Assembly (NCBI RefSeq): GCF_011492945.1
Contig: NZ_CP045119.1
Coordinates: forward strand, 3,038,001 to 3,102,000
DNA: 64,000 nucleotides
DNA from: Rubrobacter tropicus
GTDB lineage: Bacteria > Actinomycetota > Rubrobacteria > Rubrobacterales > Rubrobacteraceae
Reading direction: 5' to 3'
Within the stretch, counting starts at the first letter, position 1. The number at the start of each line of letters is the position of its first letter. The notes under the pieces were generated by a model. The model saw only the letters and a program-made list of their open reading frames with translations. It ran no database searches and had not been told where the DNA came from. The position numbers and the translations under genes were made by a program. Shown here one piece after another: positions 34,077 to 42,078 of this stretch.

Positions 34077-35362
34077 CCGTCACCACCTCTTCCCTCACGC
34101 CCGTCCGGGGCCGGCGCCAGCCAGAGGGAGACGCGCTCGGGCTGGACCGTCTCCCGTACGACGCCGGCCAGGCCCCCGGCCAGCGCCTCAAGCTCCGTCT
34201 CACCCTTCAGCCTCGTCGAAAACGCCTCCAGCGTCTTGGCCGCGTCGTACTTTTTGCGGTAGAAGCGCCTGTCTATGAGAGCCTGGATGCGGCGCCGCAA
34301 CGGCCCGAAAAGGGCGGCGATGACCAGCGTGGAGGCGACGATGGCGAACTGCGACTCCCCGCCGCCAAGGGCACGAAACAGGTACTGGAGCAAGACCGCG
34401 CTGCCGACGTAGACGGTCACAAGCGTGCCCGTCAACGCCGCGTAGACGAGGGTGCGGTTGATGATCAGGTCTATGTCGTAGAGCCGGTACCTGAGGATGG
34501 CGATCCCGGCGGCGATGGGTATCGAGGGCACGACGAGCACACCCAGCGTATTGGTGACGGCTTCGAAGGACGGATTCGAGTCGGGTATGCCTTCTATCAG
34601 GAACGTCCAGAACAGCGTGATGGCGGCGGCGTAGGCGAACCACTTGATCTGCTGCCGCTCGACCCCGCCCGCGCGCCGGAAGCGGACGAATAGAGAGGCC
34701 ACAGCGGCCAGCCCGGCGACGAGCATCATCGGAAACGCGACGTATTCTACGAGAACGTCGAGGGCCCGCTCCGGGCCCCCCTCCTCGCCCGTCGGGGGCG
34801 TCAGCAACGCCGGGCCCCTCTCGGGCCAGAGAATGACCGCGGCAAGCGCGGCGATCACGGCCACGGAGGCGCCGCCGATCCAACCCGCCCACCACCAGCG
34901 GCGCGACGGCGGGCGGCCGTCGGGGAACAGCAGGGGCAGGAACACGAGGACCAGGCCGAGACCAGGGGCCCAGGTCCAGTTGCCGACCCAGGACATCGGC
35001 GCCCCGAAGGGAACCGAACCGGGCCGCGTGAGGAGCGCGTAGGTGGCGTACTCGTACCCGAAGTTCGCCAACCCCTGAAAGAGGCCGACGGCGCAGAAGA
35101 TCCAACCTATAGCGTTCCCGGGCCGGTGCGAGACGATAAGCGCCCCGACGACGGAGAAGGCCGCGGTCAGAACCGCCACGGTGAGTATGCCCTCCTGGAC
35201 GAGGATCTCGTCCAGGGTGCGCCCGTTGAGGACGGCCAGGATAAGGCTCCCTGAGGCGAAGCCAACGCATAGCAGGCAGACGGACAGGGCCAGCCCCGAG
35301 GAGGCGCGTGTACCCGCCCTGCGCCGTCCGCCCCCCACCCGTTCTCCCGGCTGCCGGTCCAA
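34073..35362 (-). CDS. Kinase-less ComP-like membrane sensor protein, paralogue 5
   Basis: A 429-residue paralogue with about ten membrane segments and the blocks HRPGNAIGWIFCAVG, LFPDGRPPSRRWW, GVERQQIKWFAYAAA, ILRYRLYDIDLIINRTLVYA, FYRKKYDAAKTLEAFS and VVRETVQPERVSLWL. TTG 35362 is the first start in frame; a later start near residue 20 is possible because no clear ribosome site is seen. It is the first gene of the block; the CGTTACG pair lies 186-204 bases upstream. Confidence 0.78.
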   Translation of the reverse strand: MDRQPGERVGGGRRRAGTRASSGLALSVCLLCVGFASGSLILAVLNGRTLDEILVQEGILTVAVLTAAFSVVGALIVSHRPGNAIGWIFCAVGLFQGLANFGYEYATYALLTRPGSVPFGAPMSWVGNWTWAPGLGLVLVFLPLLFPDGRPPSRRWWWAGWIGGASVAVIAALAAVILWPERGPALLTPPTGEEGGPERALDVLVEYVAFPMMLVAGLAAVASLFVRFRRAGGVERQQIKWFAYAAAITLFWTFLIEGIPDSNPSFEAVTNTLGVLVVPSIPIAAGIAILRYRLYDIDLIINRTLVYAALTGTLVTVYVGSAVLLQYLFRALGGGESQFAIVASTLVIAALFGPLRRRIQALIDRRFYRKKYDAAKTLEAFSTRLKGETELEALAGGLAGVVRETVQPERVSLWLAPAPDGREGRGGDG

Positions 35363-35651
35363 ACGCTAGCTCCTTCTTGGATCTCCCGACGATCGTTCCG
35401 TAGCCCGGCCCAGTAAACGATCACACCGGGCCACGCCCGCCGCATCGCCCAAATGGGCTACCTTTGCCCGACCCGGCGCCGTTTGCCTTCGGGTTTGCCT
35501 TCGGGACGCCGTCACACCCGCAGCATAAGGTCGCCCCGTCTCCGAACCGTTACGGGGAACGTTACGGTTCCGTCGATCCATAAAGCCACTTCAGAAAGAC
35601 CGCCTTCGGTGCTACCCTTTGCCGGATCACACAGGAAACGGGGCGAGACTC
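35363..35651. other. Intergenic region between divergent genes
   Basis: A 289-base gap between the divergently read sensor-like gene and the fumarase. I see no coding region and no heptad repeats. Its one recognisable feature is the CGTTACG pair at 35548-35566. Confidence 0.5.
35548..35566 (-). promoter_or_regulatory. CGTTACG direct repeat before the sensor-like operon
   Basis: CGTTACG at 35548-35554 and 35560-35566 with a 12-base period. Orientation matches the other copies relative to minus-strand genes. It could instead act on the fumarase gene, whose start is 86 bases to the right. Confidence 0.5.
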
Positions 35652-36494
35652 TTGCGCGAGATAGAAGCAGCCACGGTGACGAAAGCGGTGCGCGACCTCT
35701 GCATCGAGGCGAACACCGAACTGCCCGAAAGCCACCTGAAGGCCCTCCGCCGCGCGCACGAAGCGGAAGAGTCACCCCTCGGGCGCGAGGTCATAGAACG
35801 GCTCCTCCAGAACGCCGAGGTCGCCAAGGAGAGGTGCGTCGCCTTCTGCCAGGACACCGGCTACGCGGTCTTCTTCGTCGAGGCGGGAGACAGAGTACGG
35901 GTAAAGGACGGCACCCTCGGCGGGGCCATAGACGAGGGCGTCAGGCGGGGCTACAAGGAGGGCTACCTCAGGAAATCAATAGTACGCAGCCCCATAGACC
36001 GAACCAACACCGGCGACAACACCCCGGCGGTCGTCTACCACGAACCCGTACCGGGAGACAGGCTCAAGCTGACCATGCTCGTCAAGGGGGCAGGCTGCGA
36101 CAACATGAGCGCCCTGAAGATGCTGACCCCCGCAGACGGCGTCGAGGCCATGAAGGATTTCGTGGTCGAGACCATCGAGAAGGCGGGCCCGAACGCGAGC
36201 CCTCCCGTCACGGTAGGCGTGGGCATAGGCGGGCCCTTCGAGAAGGCGGCCCTGCTCGCCAAGAAGGCGCTGACCCGTCCGTCGGGCGAGCCGAACCCGG
36301 ACCCGGAGCTGGCGGAACTCGAAGAAGAGTTGCTCGACAGGATCAACGCCACGGGCATAGGCCCGGCCGGCTACGGCGGCACCCAGACGGCCCTCGCCGT
36401 CCACGTCGAGAGCTTCCCCACCCACATCGCCGCCTTCCCCGTAGCCGTCAACCTGGACTGCCACTCCCACCGCACCGCCTCCGTCCAGCTATGA
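35652..36494 (+). CDS. Class I fumarate hydratase, alpha subunit
   Basis: A protein of about 280 residues forming the N-terminal half of an oxygen-sensitive 4Fe-4S fumarase (or the related L(+)-tartrate dehydratase). CQDTGYAVFFVE, VKGAGCDNMSALKML and NLDCHSHRTASVQL hold the three cluster cysteines in family position. TTG 35652 gives the normal start REIEAATVTKAV; an upstream TTG at 35619 would add 11 unrelated residues. It overlaps the beta gene by ATGA. Confidence 0.9.
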   Translation: MREIEAATVTKAVRDLCIEANTELPESHLKALRRAHEAEESPLGREVIERLLQNAEVAKERCVAFCQDTGYAVFFVEAGDRVRVKDGTLGGAIDEGVRRGYKEGYLRKSIVRSPIDRTNTGDNTPAVVYHEPVPGDRLKLTMLVKGAGCDNMSALKMLTPADGVEAMKDFVVETIEKAGPNASPPVTVGVGIGGPFEKAALLAKKALTRPSGEPNPDPELAELEEELLDRINATGIGPAGYGGTQTALAVHVESFPTHIAAFPVAVNLDCHSHRTASVQL

Positions 36495-37060
36495 GCAAAG
36501 AACCTATCCACATCCGGACCCCGCTGACGAGGGAGACCAACGAGTCCCTCCAGACCGGCGACGTCGTCCTGCTCTCCGGCGTCCTGTTCACGGCCCGCGA
36601 CGCGGCCCACGCGAGAATAAAAAAAGCCATCGAGAACGACGAACCACTGCCTTTCGACCCCGAAGGCCAGGTCGTCTACTTCACAGGCCCGGCGCCGGCG
36701 AGGCCCGGGCACGCGCTCGGACCGGCGGGGCCGACGACGGCCTCCAGGATGGACCCTTACTCCCCGCTCCTGATCGAGCGCGGGCTGAAGGGCATGGTCG
36801 GCAAGGGCCTCCGCTCCGAAGCGGTCCTGTCCTCCATGCGGGAGCACGGCTGCCTGTACTTCGGGGCCGTCGAAGGCACGGCGGCGCTCCTGGCAGACCG
36901 GGTGAAGGAGGCCGAGGTCGTCGCCTACGAGGACCTGGGGGCCGAGGCGGTCAGGCGGCTCGTGGTGGAAGACTTTCCCGTGGTCGTGGTCAACGACCTG
37001 CGCGGTGGGGATCTGTACCGGGAGGGCAGGGAGCGGTGGCGCAGGCGTAGGGCCAGGTAA
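36491..37060 (+). CDS. Class I fumarate hydratase, beta subunit
   Basis: A 189-residue protein forming the C-terminal half of the split class I hydratase. LQTGDVVLLSGVLFTARDAAH opens the domain, FTGPAPARPGHALGPAGPTT carries the substrate-binding loop, and MVGKG with a late VVNDLRGGDLY closes it. The split alpha/beta arrangement is common in actinobacteria and archaea. Fumarase is favoured over tartrate dehydratase because no tartrate genes are nearby, but the families are close. Confidence 0.9.
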   Translation: MSKEPIHIRTPLTRETNESLQTGDVVLLSGVLFTARDAAHARIKKAIENDEPLPFDPEGQVVYFTGPAPARPGHALGPAGPTTASRMDPYSPLLIERGLKGMVGKGLRSEAVLSSMREHGCLYFGAVEGTAALLADRVKEAEVVAYEDLGAEAVRRLVVEDFPVVVVNDLRGGDLYREGRERWRRRRAR

Positions 37061-37177
37061 CAGCCGGGGTTTCCGTTAGGCCCCCGGGGAACACCGCGGG
37101 CCATAATCGTTCACGGACATGCATCGGATGGTGCATACTGAAGTCGTCCTGCGCGGGAAGTTGGTGGGTAAAGCGAG

Positions 37178-37804
37178 ATGGGCAGTCTGCTCGCCGAACT
37201 TGCGAGATGGGTTATGGACGTCGTCCACTCTTTCGGGCACGTCGGCGTGTTCGTGGTGGTCTTGATGGGAAGCCTATACCTGCCCGTTCCGACGGAGTTG
37301 ACCCTCCCGCTCTTCGGGTTCCTGGTGGGGCAGGGACGTCTCACGTTCGTTCCCGTGGTGCTGACGGCGACGGCGGCCAGGGTGTGCGCCGCGCTGGTCT
37401 TCTACTCTTTAGGGCTCCGAATCGGCGAGGCGCGCCTGCGGCGTCTGATCGGGCGGGCCGAGCGGACCAAGCTCGTGTTCGGGTCCGACCTCGACAAGGC
37501 GAGCGCGGCCTTCCAGCGCCACGGCGGAGCGGCGATCCTGATCGGCCACCTCATCCCCGGCGTGGGCGCCCTGATCTCGGTGCCCGCCGGCCTGAAGCGC
37601 ATGCCCGTCCGGTGGCGATTCCTCGCCTTCACCCTGATCGGGTGCACCCTCTGGACCGCGACGCTGGTCGGCCTCGGCTGGACGCTCGGCAAGCGGTGGA
37701 GGGTGGTGGAAGTCTACGCCTCTTTCGTCGGGCTGGCGTTGCTGGCCGCCCTCGTCCTCGGGGTCCTGTGGTTTTTGTGGCGGCGGTGGAGGCTGCGGGG
37801 ATGA
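37178..37804 (+). CDS. DedA-family membrane protein
   Basis: A 208-residue integral membrane protein of the DedA/SNARE-associated (VTT) family, involved in membrane lipid flipping and proton-linked stress resistance. MGSLYLPVPTELTLPLFGF holds the entry-helix acidic residue, and RHGGAAILIGHLIPGVGALI matches the re-entrant loop. The usual second arginine after PG is glycine here (IPGVGA rather than IPGxR), an atypical feature. It is 23 bases upstream of a YihY-family gene on the same strand. Confidence 0.85.
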   Translation: MGSLLAELARWVMDVVHSFGHVGVFVVVLMGSLYLPVPTELTLPLFGFLVGQGRLTFVPVVLTATAARVCAALVFYSLGLRIGEARLRRLIGRAERTKLVFGSDLDKASAAFQRHGGAAILIGHLIPGVGALISVPAGLKRMPVRWRFLAFTLIGCTLWTATLVGLGWTLGKRWRVVEVYASFVGLALLAALVLGVLWFLWRRWRLRG

Positions 37805-37826
37805 GCGGCGACGGGCCGGCGGCCCC

Positions 37827-38717
37827 GTGGCGGCCGTGAGGGGCTTCCTATCGGATTTGAGGGACATCGTCGGGCCCGGCTTTCTGGCGCGGGTGCTCAT
37901 CAAGGTGCGGGAGAACGACCTGCTGGGGCTCGCCGGACAGTTGACGTACTTCTTCCTGCTCTCCTTCTTCCCGTTCCTCATCTTCCTGGTGGCGCTCGCC
38001 GGGATCGTGCTCGACGACCCCGAGGCGGCGGTGAGGCGCCTGATCGGCGAGTCCGCGGGCTTCCTGCCCCGGGAGGCCGCCGAGCTTATCATCGCCTACC
38101 TGGACAGGACCCTGCGCGGCACGGGCTCCGGCGTCCTCGTCTTCGGCATCGTCACGACGCTCTGGATGGGCTCCGCGGCCTCGATCTCCATCACAAAGGC
38201 CGCCAATCGCGCCTACGGCCTCGCCGAAACGCGTCCCTTCTGGAAGCTGCGCGGCACCTCCATCCTGCTGGCTTTGGGTTTCACGCTCCTGATGGCGACG
38301 CTCTCGCTCGTCGCCTTCGGGGTGGAGACGTTCGTAAGGGCGCTCGGAGGGTCCTCGGGGTCCCTCCTGTCCGTCTGGGGCATCGCGCGCTGGGTAGTCG
38401 CCTTCGCGGTCGTAACCACCGCCCTGAGCGTCCTCTACTACCTGGCCCCCGACGCCCGCGTGCCCTTCAAGTGGATCACGCCCGGCGGGTTCGCCGCGAC
38501 GGTCCTCATGTTCGCCGCGAGCGCGGCGCTTAGCTTCTACGCCTCGAGGCTCGGCAACTACGACCGGATCTACGGCCAACTGGGGGCGGTCATAGTCTTC
38601 ATGCTCTGGCTCTACGCCATGGGCCTCATGGTGCTCGTCGGCGTCGAAATCAACGCCGTCCTCGCCCGCCGGGCCGAAGAGAAGAAAGGCGTCGAGCTGG
38701 TCCACAAAGAAGATTGA
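37827..38717 (+). CDS. YihY/BrkB-family membrane protein
   Basis: A 296-residue protein with about six membrane helices, for example GLAGQLTYFFLLSFFPFLIF, FGIVTTLWMGSAASISI and VIVFMLWLYAMGLMVLVGVE. These match the YihY/UPF0761 family, whose molecular role is not settled. GTG 37827 is the first start; GTG 37836 is an equal candidate. It probably forms an operon with the DedA gene and is convergent with the photolyase gene. Confidence 0.87.
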   Translation: MAAVRGFLSDLRDIVGPGFLARVLIKVRENDLLGLAGQLTYFFLLSFFPFLIFLVALAGIVLDDPEAAVRRLIGESAGFLPREAAELIIAYLDRTLRGTGSGVLVFGIVTTLWMGSAASISITKAANRAYGLAETRPFWKLRGTSILLALGFTLLMATLSLVAFGVETFVRALGGSSGSLLSVWGIARWVVAFAVVTTALSVLYYLAPDARVPFKWITPGGFAATVLMFAASAALSFYASRLGNYDRIYGQLGAVIVFMLWLYAMGLMVLVGVEINAVLARRAEEKKGVELVHKED

Positions 38718-38739
38718 AGGAGCGGGGTGGATCGGGGAC

Positions 38740-40134
38740 TTACGCCGGTCCTTCGGCCCGGTCTTGCTCGACCAGGCGCCGCACCTTCTCGACGTACTGG
38801 TCCGGCTTCGCTTTGCGCTCCAGGCCCCCACTCGACATGTAGCGGACCTTGCCGTAGACCTCGCGCTCGGTCCAGCCGCGGTCGTGCTGGCCGAAGACCC
38901 AGGCAACGTTGGCGAAGGAGTTGGGGTCGCGGCCGTCGAGGAAGTACTTGTTGTTGAGATACAGGGTGGTCCTGTAGGCGTGCTCGGGTGTGTTGGACCA
39001 CTCCAGGATCTTCTTCCCCCAGTACATGCGCATGTAGTTGTGCATGTACCCCGTGTGGACCATCTCCTTCATGGCCGCGTTCCAGTACTCGTCGTGCGTC
39101 TCGGCGTTCTCTAGCTGCTTCGCCGTGTAGCTGTGCTCCCTATTGTCCTTCTTGTGGTTTTCGAGCGTCTCTTTCGCCCAGCCGGGCAGGTTCGCGTACG
39201 AGTCGTAGTCGTCGTTGTAGAAGACGAAGTTGAACGTCAGCTCGCGGCGCACGATGAGCTCTTCGAGGAACGAGTCGGTGTTCTTGCCGCCGCTCGCGTT
39301 CTTGGCCTCCAACGCCAGCCAGATCGGGGAGATGTGCCCGAAGTGCAGGTACTTGCTCATGTGCGAGACGTAATCGGTCTGGGGCTGGTTGCGGTTGGCG
39401 TCGTAGTCGGGGAGGCTCTTCTTCAAGAAGCGGCGGAAGATCTTCTTCGCCTCGGAGTTCCCGCCCCTGTAGAGGTGGCTCAGACGGCTCGCGTCCCGGT
39501 CCAGGTCCATCCCGTCCAAAATCCCGTCGATGTCCGACAGGTCGAGCCCGTCCTCTTGCATGTTGGAGGACTGCTTTTGGACCTTCGTGGGGTTCAGTTC
39601 CACGAGAAAGTCGTCCAGGTACTCGTGAATCTTGGGCCTCAAGGTCCGCGCGGCGTGCTCCTGCTTGCCCGAGGCCAGCTCGACGGGCACGACCACGTCC
39701 GTCTCGACCTGCACGAGGGGGCACCCCGCCTCCCCCGCCGCCCTCTCGCGCCACCTCTTCTGGGGGCGCATGTAGCCGCGGTCGGTGACGATGAGGGAGG
39801 CGTTTTCCCCTGCCTCCAGGGCCACTTCGTCGGGAGATCCCTTGCGGACCACGAACTTTATGCCGCGCCTGCCCAACGCCTCTTCCACGTCGGCGAGCCC
39901 CTCCAGCATGAAGGCGTAGTGCCTGAGGTTCGCCTCTGGATAGTCGTCGGTCAGGCCGAACACCACGAGCAGGCGCTGGTCCAGGTCGTTGGCCCGCTGC
40001 ACCGCGTACTCGAGGGCGTGGTTGTGGTCGGCCCGCTGGGAAGACTGCATCCAGTACAGGACGTAATCCCCGTCCCGCGCTGCCTCTTCGTTCAGGTTCT
40101 GAATTCGCTCTTCCCGGACCTGACTCGTCGCCAA
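38740..40134 (-). CDS. Class II CPD photolyase
   Basis: A 464-residue DNA photolyase that repairs cyclobutane pyrimidine dimers using FADH- and light. The N-terminal antenna-binding domain starts YVLYWMQSSQRADHNHALE, a class II hallmark. The C-terminal FAD domain has MKEMVHTGYMHNYMRMYWGK, ILEWSNTPEHAYRTTLYLNN and FANVAWVFGQHDRGWTER. Class I proteins lack this wording. It fits the radiation-tolerant setting with catalase, MsrB and ergothioneine genes. Confidence 0.95.
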   Translation of the reverse strand: MATSQVREERIQNLNEEAARDGDYVLYWMQSSQRADHNHALEYAVQRANDLDQRLLVVFGLTDDYPEANLRHYAFMLEGLADVEEALGRRGIKFVVRKGSPDEVALEAGENASLIVTDRGYMRPQKRWRERAAGEAGCPLVQVETDVVVPVELASGKQEHAARTLRPKIHEYLDDFLVELNPTKVQKQSSNMQEDGLDLSDIDGILDGMDLDRDASRLSHLYRGGNSEAKKIFRRFLKKSLPDYDANRNQPQTDYVSHMSKYLHFGHISPIWLALEAKNASGGKNTDSFLEELIVRRELTFNFVFYNDDYDSYANLPGWAKETLENHKKDNREHSYTAKQLENAETHDEYWNAAMKEMVHTGYMHNYMRMYWGKKILEWSNTPEHAYRTTLYLNNKYFLDGRDPNSFANVAWVFGQHDRGWTEREVYGKVRYMSSGGLERKAKPDQYVEKVRRLVEQDRAEGPA

Positions 40135-40284
40135 GGCTGCACCCCCCGATCTCTACCGCTCGTCCCCACGAGGATAGAGAAGACCCCCGAAGCCGACCGG
40201 ATGAGAAATTACTGTTTGGCAACCCGAGAGACCGGCGCAAAGGACAACGCCCGCCGCGGGAAGCGACGGACGCCCGAGAAGCCG

Positions 40285-40312
40285 AAAGCTGATAGCTTAC
40301 GGCTGATAGCCC
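40285..40312 (-). repeat. Heptad array after msrB
   Basis: GCTGA-type units (TCAGC in the minus sense) occupy the bases just beyond the msrB stop at 40319. Confidence 0.6.
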
Positions 40313-40318
40313 AAAAAG

Positions 40319-40735
40319 CTACTTCTGGCCGGTCTCCGGGTCGAAGCGGAGGGCGGCGGAGTTTATGCAGTAGCGCAGGCCCGTCGGCTGCGGCCCGTCC
40401 TCGAAGACGTGGCCCTGGTGGGCGCCGCAGGTGGCGCAATGCACCTCGGTCCGGCGCATGAAGAGCATGCGGTCCTCCTCGGTCTCGACGTTGTCCGCGT
40501 CCACGGGCTCCCAGAAGCTCGGCCAGCCGGTCCCGGAGTCGTACTTGCTCTCAGAGGAGAAGAGGGGCGTCCCGCACGCGACGCAGCGGTAGATGCCCTC
40601 CTCCTTGTTGTCGTTGTACTCCCCACTGAACGGGCGCTCAGTCCCCTTCATGCGGGTGACCCTGTACTGCTCCGAGGTCAGCTCGTCCTGCCACTCTTCT
40701 TCGGTCTTTTGGATCTTTTTCGTAGAATCTGTCAT
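40319..40735 (-). CDS. msrB: Peptide-methionine (R)-S-oxide reductase
   Basis: A 138-residue MsrB that repairs oxidised methionine in proteins using thioredoxin. Two zinc CxxC pairs are visible (CVACG and CATCG), the substrate motif is [10 protein letters not shown], and the catalytic Cys lies in [12 protein letters not shown]. Length and motif order are standard. The start is [15 protein letters not shown]. Heptad repeats lie on both sides. Confidence 0.96.
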   Translation of the reverse strand: MTDSTKKIQKTEEEWQDELTSEQYRVTRMKGTERPFSGEYNDNKEEGIYRCVACGTPLFSSESKYDSGTGWPSFWEPVDADNVETEEDRMLFMRRTEVHCATCGAHQGHVFEDGPQPTGLRYCINSAALRFDPETGQK

Positions 40736-40774
40736 GGACAGATTCTAGCACGCTCCGGCCTTCGGCCTCCGCTC

Positions 40775-40885
40775 GTCAGCGCGGCGCTGCGCGCCTTTCA
40801 GCACGCTCCCTGCGGTCGCTCTCAGCTTGTCAGCCAGAAAGCTGAAGTGCTGACAGGCTGAAATGCTGACAGGCTGACTTTTCGC
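40775..40885. repeat. Heptad repeats between msrB and doxX
   Basis: TCAGC units at 40775-40835 and GCTGA units at 40840-40876 run up to the DoxX stop. The GCTGACAGGCTGA unit appears twice. Confidence 0.65.
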
Positions 40886-41341
40886 TCACGCCCTGTCCGA
40901 AGCGGGCCCGTCTAGGCCGAGGATGCGGTCTATGGAGATGGGTCCGGGGCCCGCGAAGAGGATTACGAGGAAACCGGCGATAAGGGCCAGGTCGAGCTCG
41001 TACCCGACGCCGGGCTGGTCGGCCGGCGCGATGAGCCCCACGTCCAGCTTGACCAGCAGGATCGCGACGGTGAGGTTGATCGTCAGGAGCAGGGCGGCCA
41101 GGCGGGAGAAGAGCCCGAGGATGAGCAGGATGCCCCCGACGAGCTCCACGAACGTCACGACGTAGGCCATTAGCGTCGGCGCGGGTACGCCGAGTTGCTG
41201 GAGGAATGCACCGAAGTTCGCCGGCCCTCCCACGAGCTTCTGGAAGCCGTGGACGGCCATGATGGTGCCCACGATTATTCGCACGACGAGCGGGGCCAAA
41301 CCCGCGAGCCCCGCGAAGGGCGACAACGCCAGCGTTCTCAT
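40886..41341 (-). CDS. DoxX-family membrane protein
   Basis: A 151-residue protein with four hydrophobic segments: LVVRIIVGTIMAVHGFQKLV, MAYVVTFVELVGGILLILGL, AALLLTINLTVAILLVKLDV and LALIAGFLVILFAGPGPISI. These match the DoxX/SURF4-like family. Some members are terminal-oxidase or redox-sulfur membrane subunits; the role here is unknown. It is a monocistronic gene with repeats after its stop. Confidence 0.88.
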   Translation of the reverse strand: MRTLALSPFAGLAGLAPLVVRIIVGTIMAVHGFQKLVGGPANFGAFLQQLGVPAPTLMAYVVTFVELVGGILLILGLFSRLAALLLTINLTVAILLVKLDVGLIAPADQPGVGYELDLALIAGFLVILFAGPGPISIDRILGLDGPASDRA

Positions 41342-41547
41342 CCAGTCCTCCCCTTCAGTAGTGTTCCGGGCACGCCTCCGCGGCTGAACCCCTCTGCCCC
41401 TTCTTACGCGAAGGAGGCTGGATCGGATGTTTCGGAGCGGCGGAGCCGGGTAGTTATGTTCGGCAAGCCCGGCGGCCCACAGAGTGAAAAATCTTTGTAA
41501 TTTCCCCCTCCTAAGCCGTCGGGTTTTTAGCTTTCAGCCGTCAGCTC
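41342..41547. repeat. Intergenic region with heptads
   Basis: TCAGC units at about 41528-41550 abut the macrodomain gene stop at 41548. Nothing else is recognised. Confidence 0.5.
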
Positions 41548-42078
41548 TCAGCTTCTCGTGGCGAGGGCCCGTTCGTGGGCTTCGAGGTCTTTCTGTCCGA
41601 AGAGGACGAAGCGGATCAGGCGCACGTTGCGGAGATCTCCCGCTTCGTCCCGGACGGTACGAAGGGCGACCTCGGCGGCTTCTTCGACGGGGTATCCGAA
41701 GATGCCGGTAGAGATGGCGGGAAAGGCGACCGAGGCGGCACCGTTCTCGTCGGCGAGGGCGAGGGAGTTGCGGTAGCAGGCGGCCAGAAGCTCTTCCTCG
41801 GGGCGGTCCTGGCCGTAGACGGGGCCCAGAGCGTGGATCACGAACCCGTTCGGCAGGCCGTGACCGCCCGTGATGACGGCCTCGCCGGGGCGTATCGGGC
41901 CGAGCGGGCGCGCCTCGGCGGCGAGCCCCGGCCCGGCGGCGCGGTGGATGGCGCCGGCCACGCCTCCCCCGGTCTCCAGGCGGGCGTTGGCCGCGTTGAC
42001 CACGGCGTCGACGTCGGGCTGCTCCGTTATATCCCCGAGCACGCATTCGACGGTCACGGAACCGAACTTCCGCTTCAT
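41548..42078 (-). CDS. Macrodomain protein (ADP-ribose / O-acetyl-ADP-ribose hydrolase type)
   Basis: A 176-residue macrodomain. VECVLGDITEQPDVDAVVNA binds the adenine end, ANARLETGGGVAGAIHRAAG is the catalytic MacroD-type loop, and AFPAISTGIFGYPVEEAAEV the diphosphate loop. It should remove acetyl from O-acetyl-ADP-ribose or ADP-ribose from proteins. It overlaps nagA by ATGA, a firm sign of co-expression with a second deacetylase. Confidence 0.94.
   Translation of the reverse strand: MKRKFGSVTVECVLGDITEQPDVDAVVNAANARLETGGGVAGAIHRAAGPGLAAEARPLGPIRPGEAVITGGHGLPNGFVIHALGPVYGQDRPEEELLAACYRNSLALADENGAASVAFPAISTGIFGYPVEEAAEVALRTVRDEAGDLRNVRLIRFVLFGQKDLEAHERALATRS

Noticed and set aside
35453-37060. 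A 535-residue frame joining the fumarase beta subunit to an alternative alpha frame
   Set aside because: The first 350 residues are the shifted shadow of the alpha subunit. Only the part from ATG 36491 is real.
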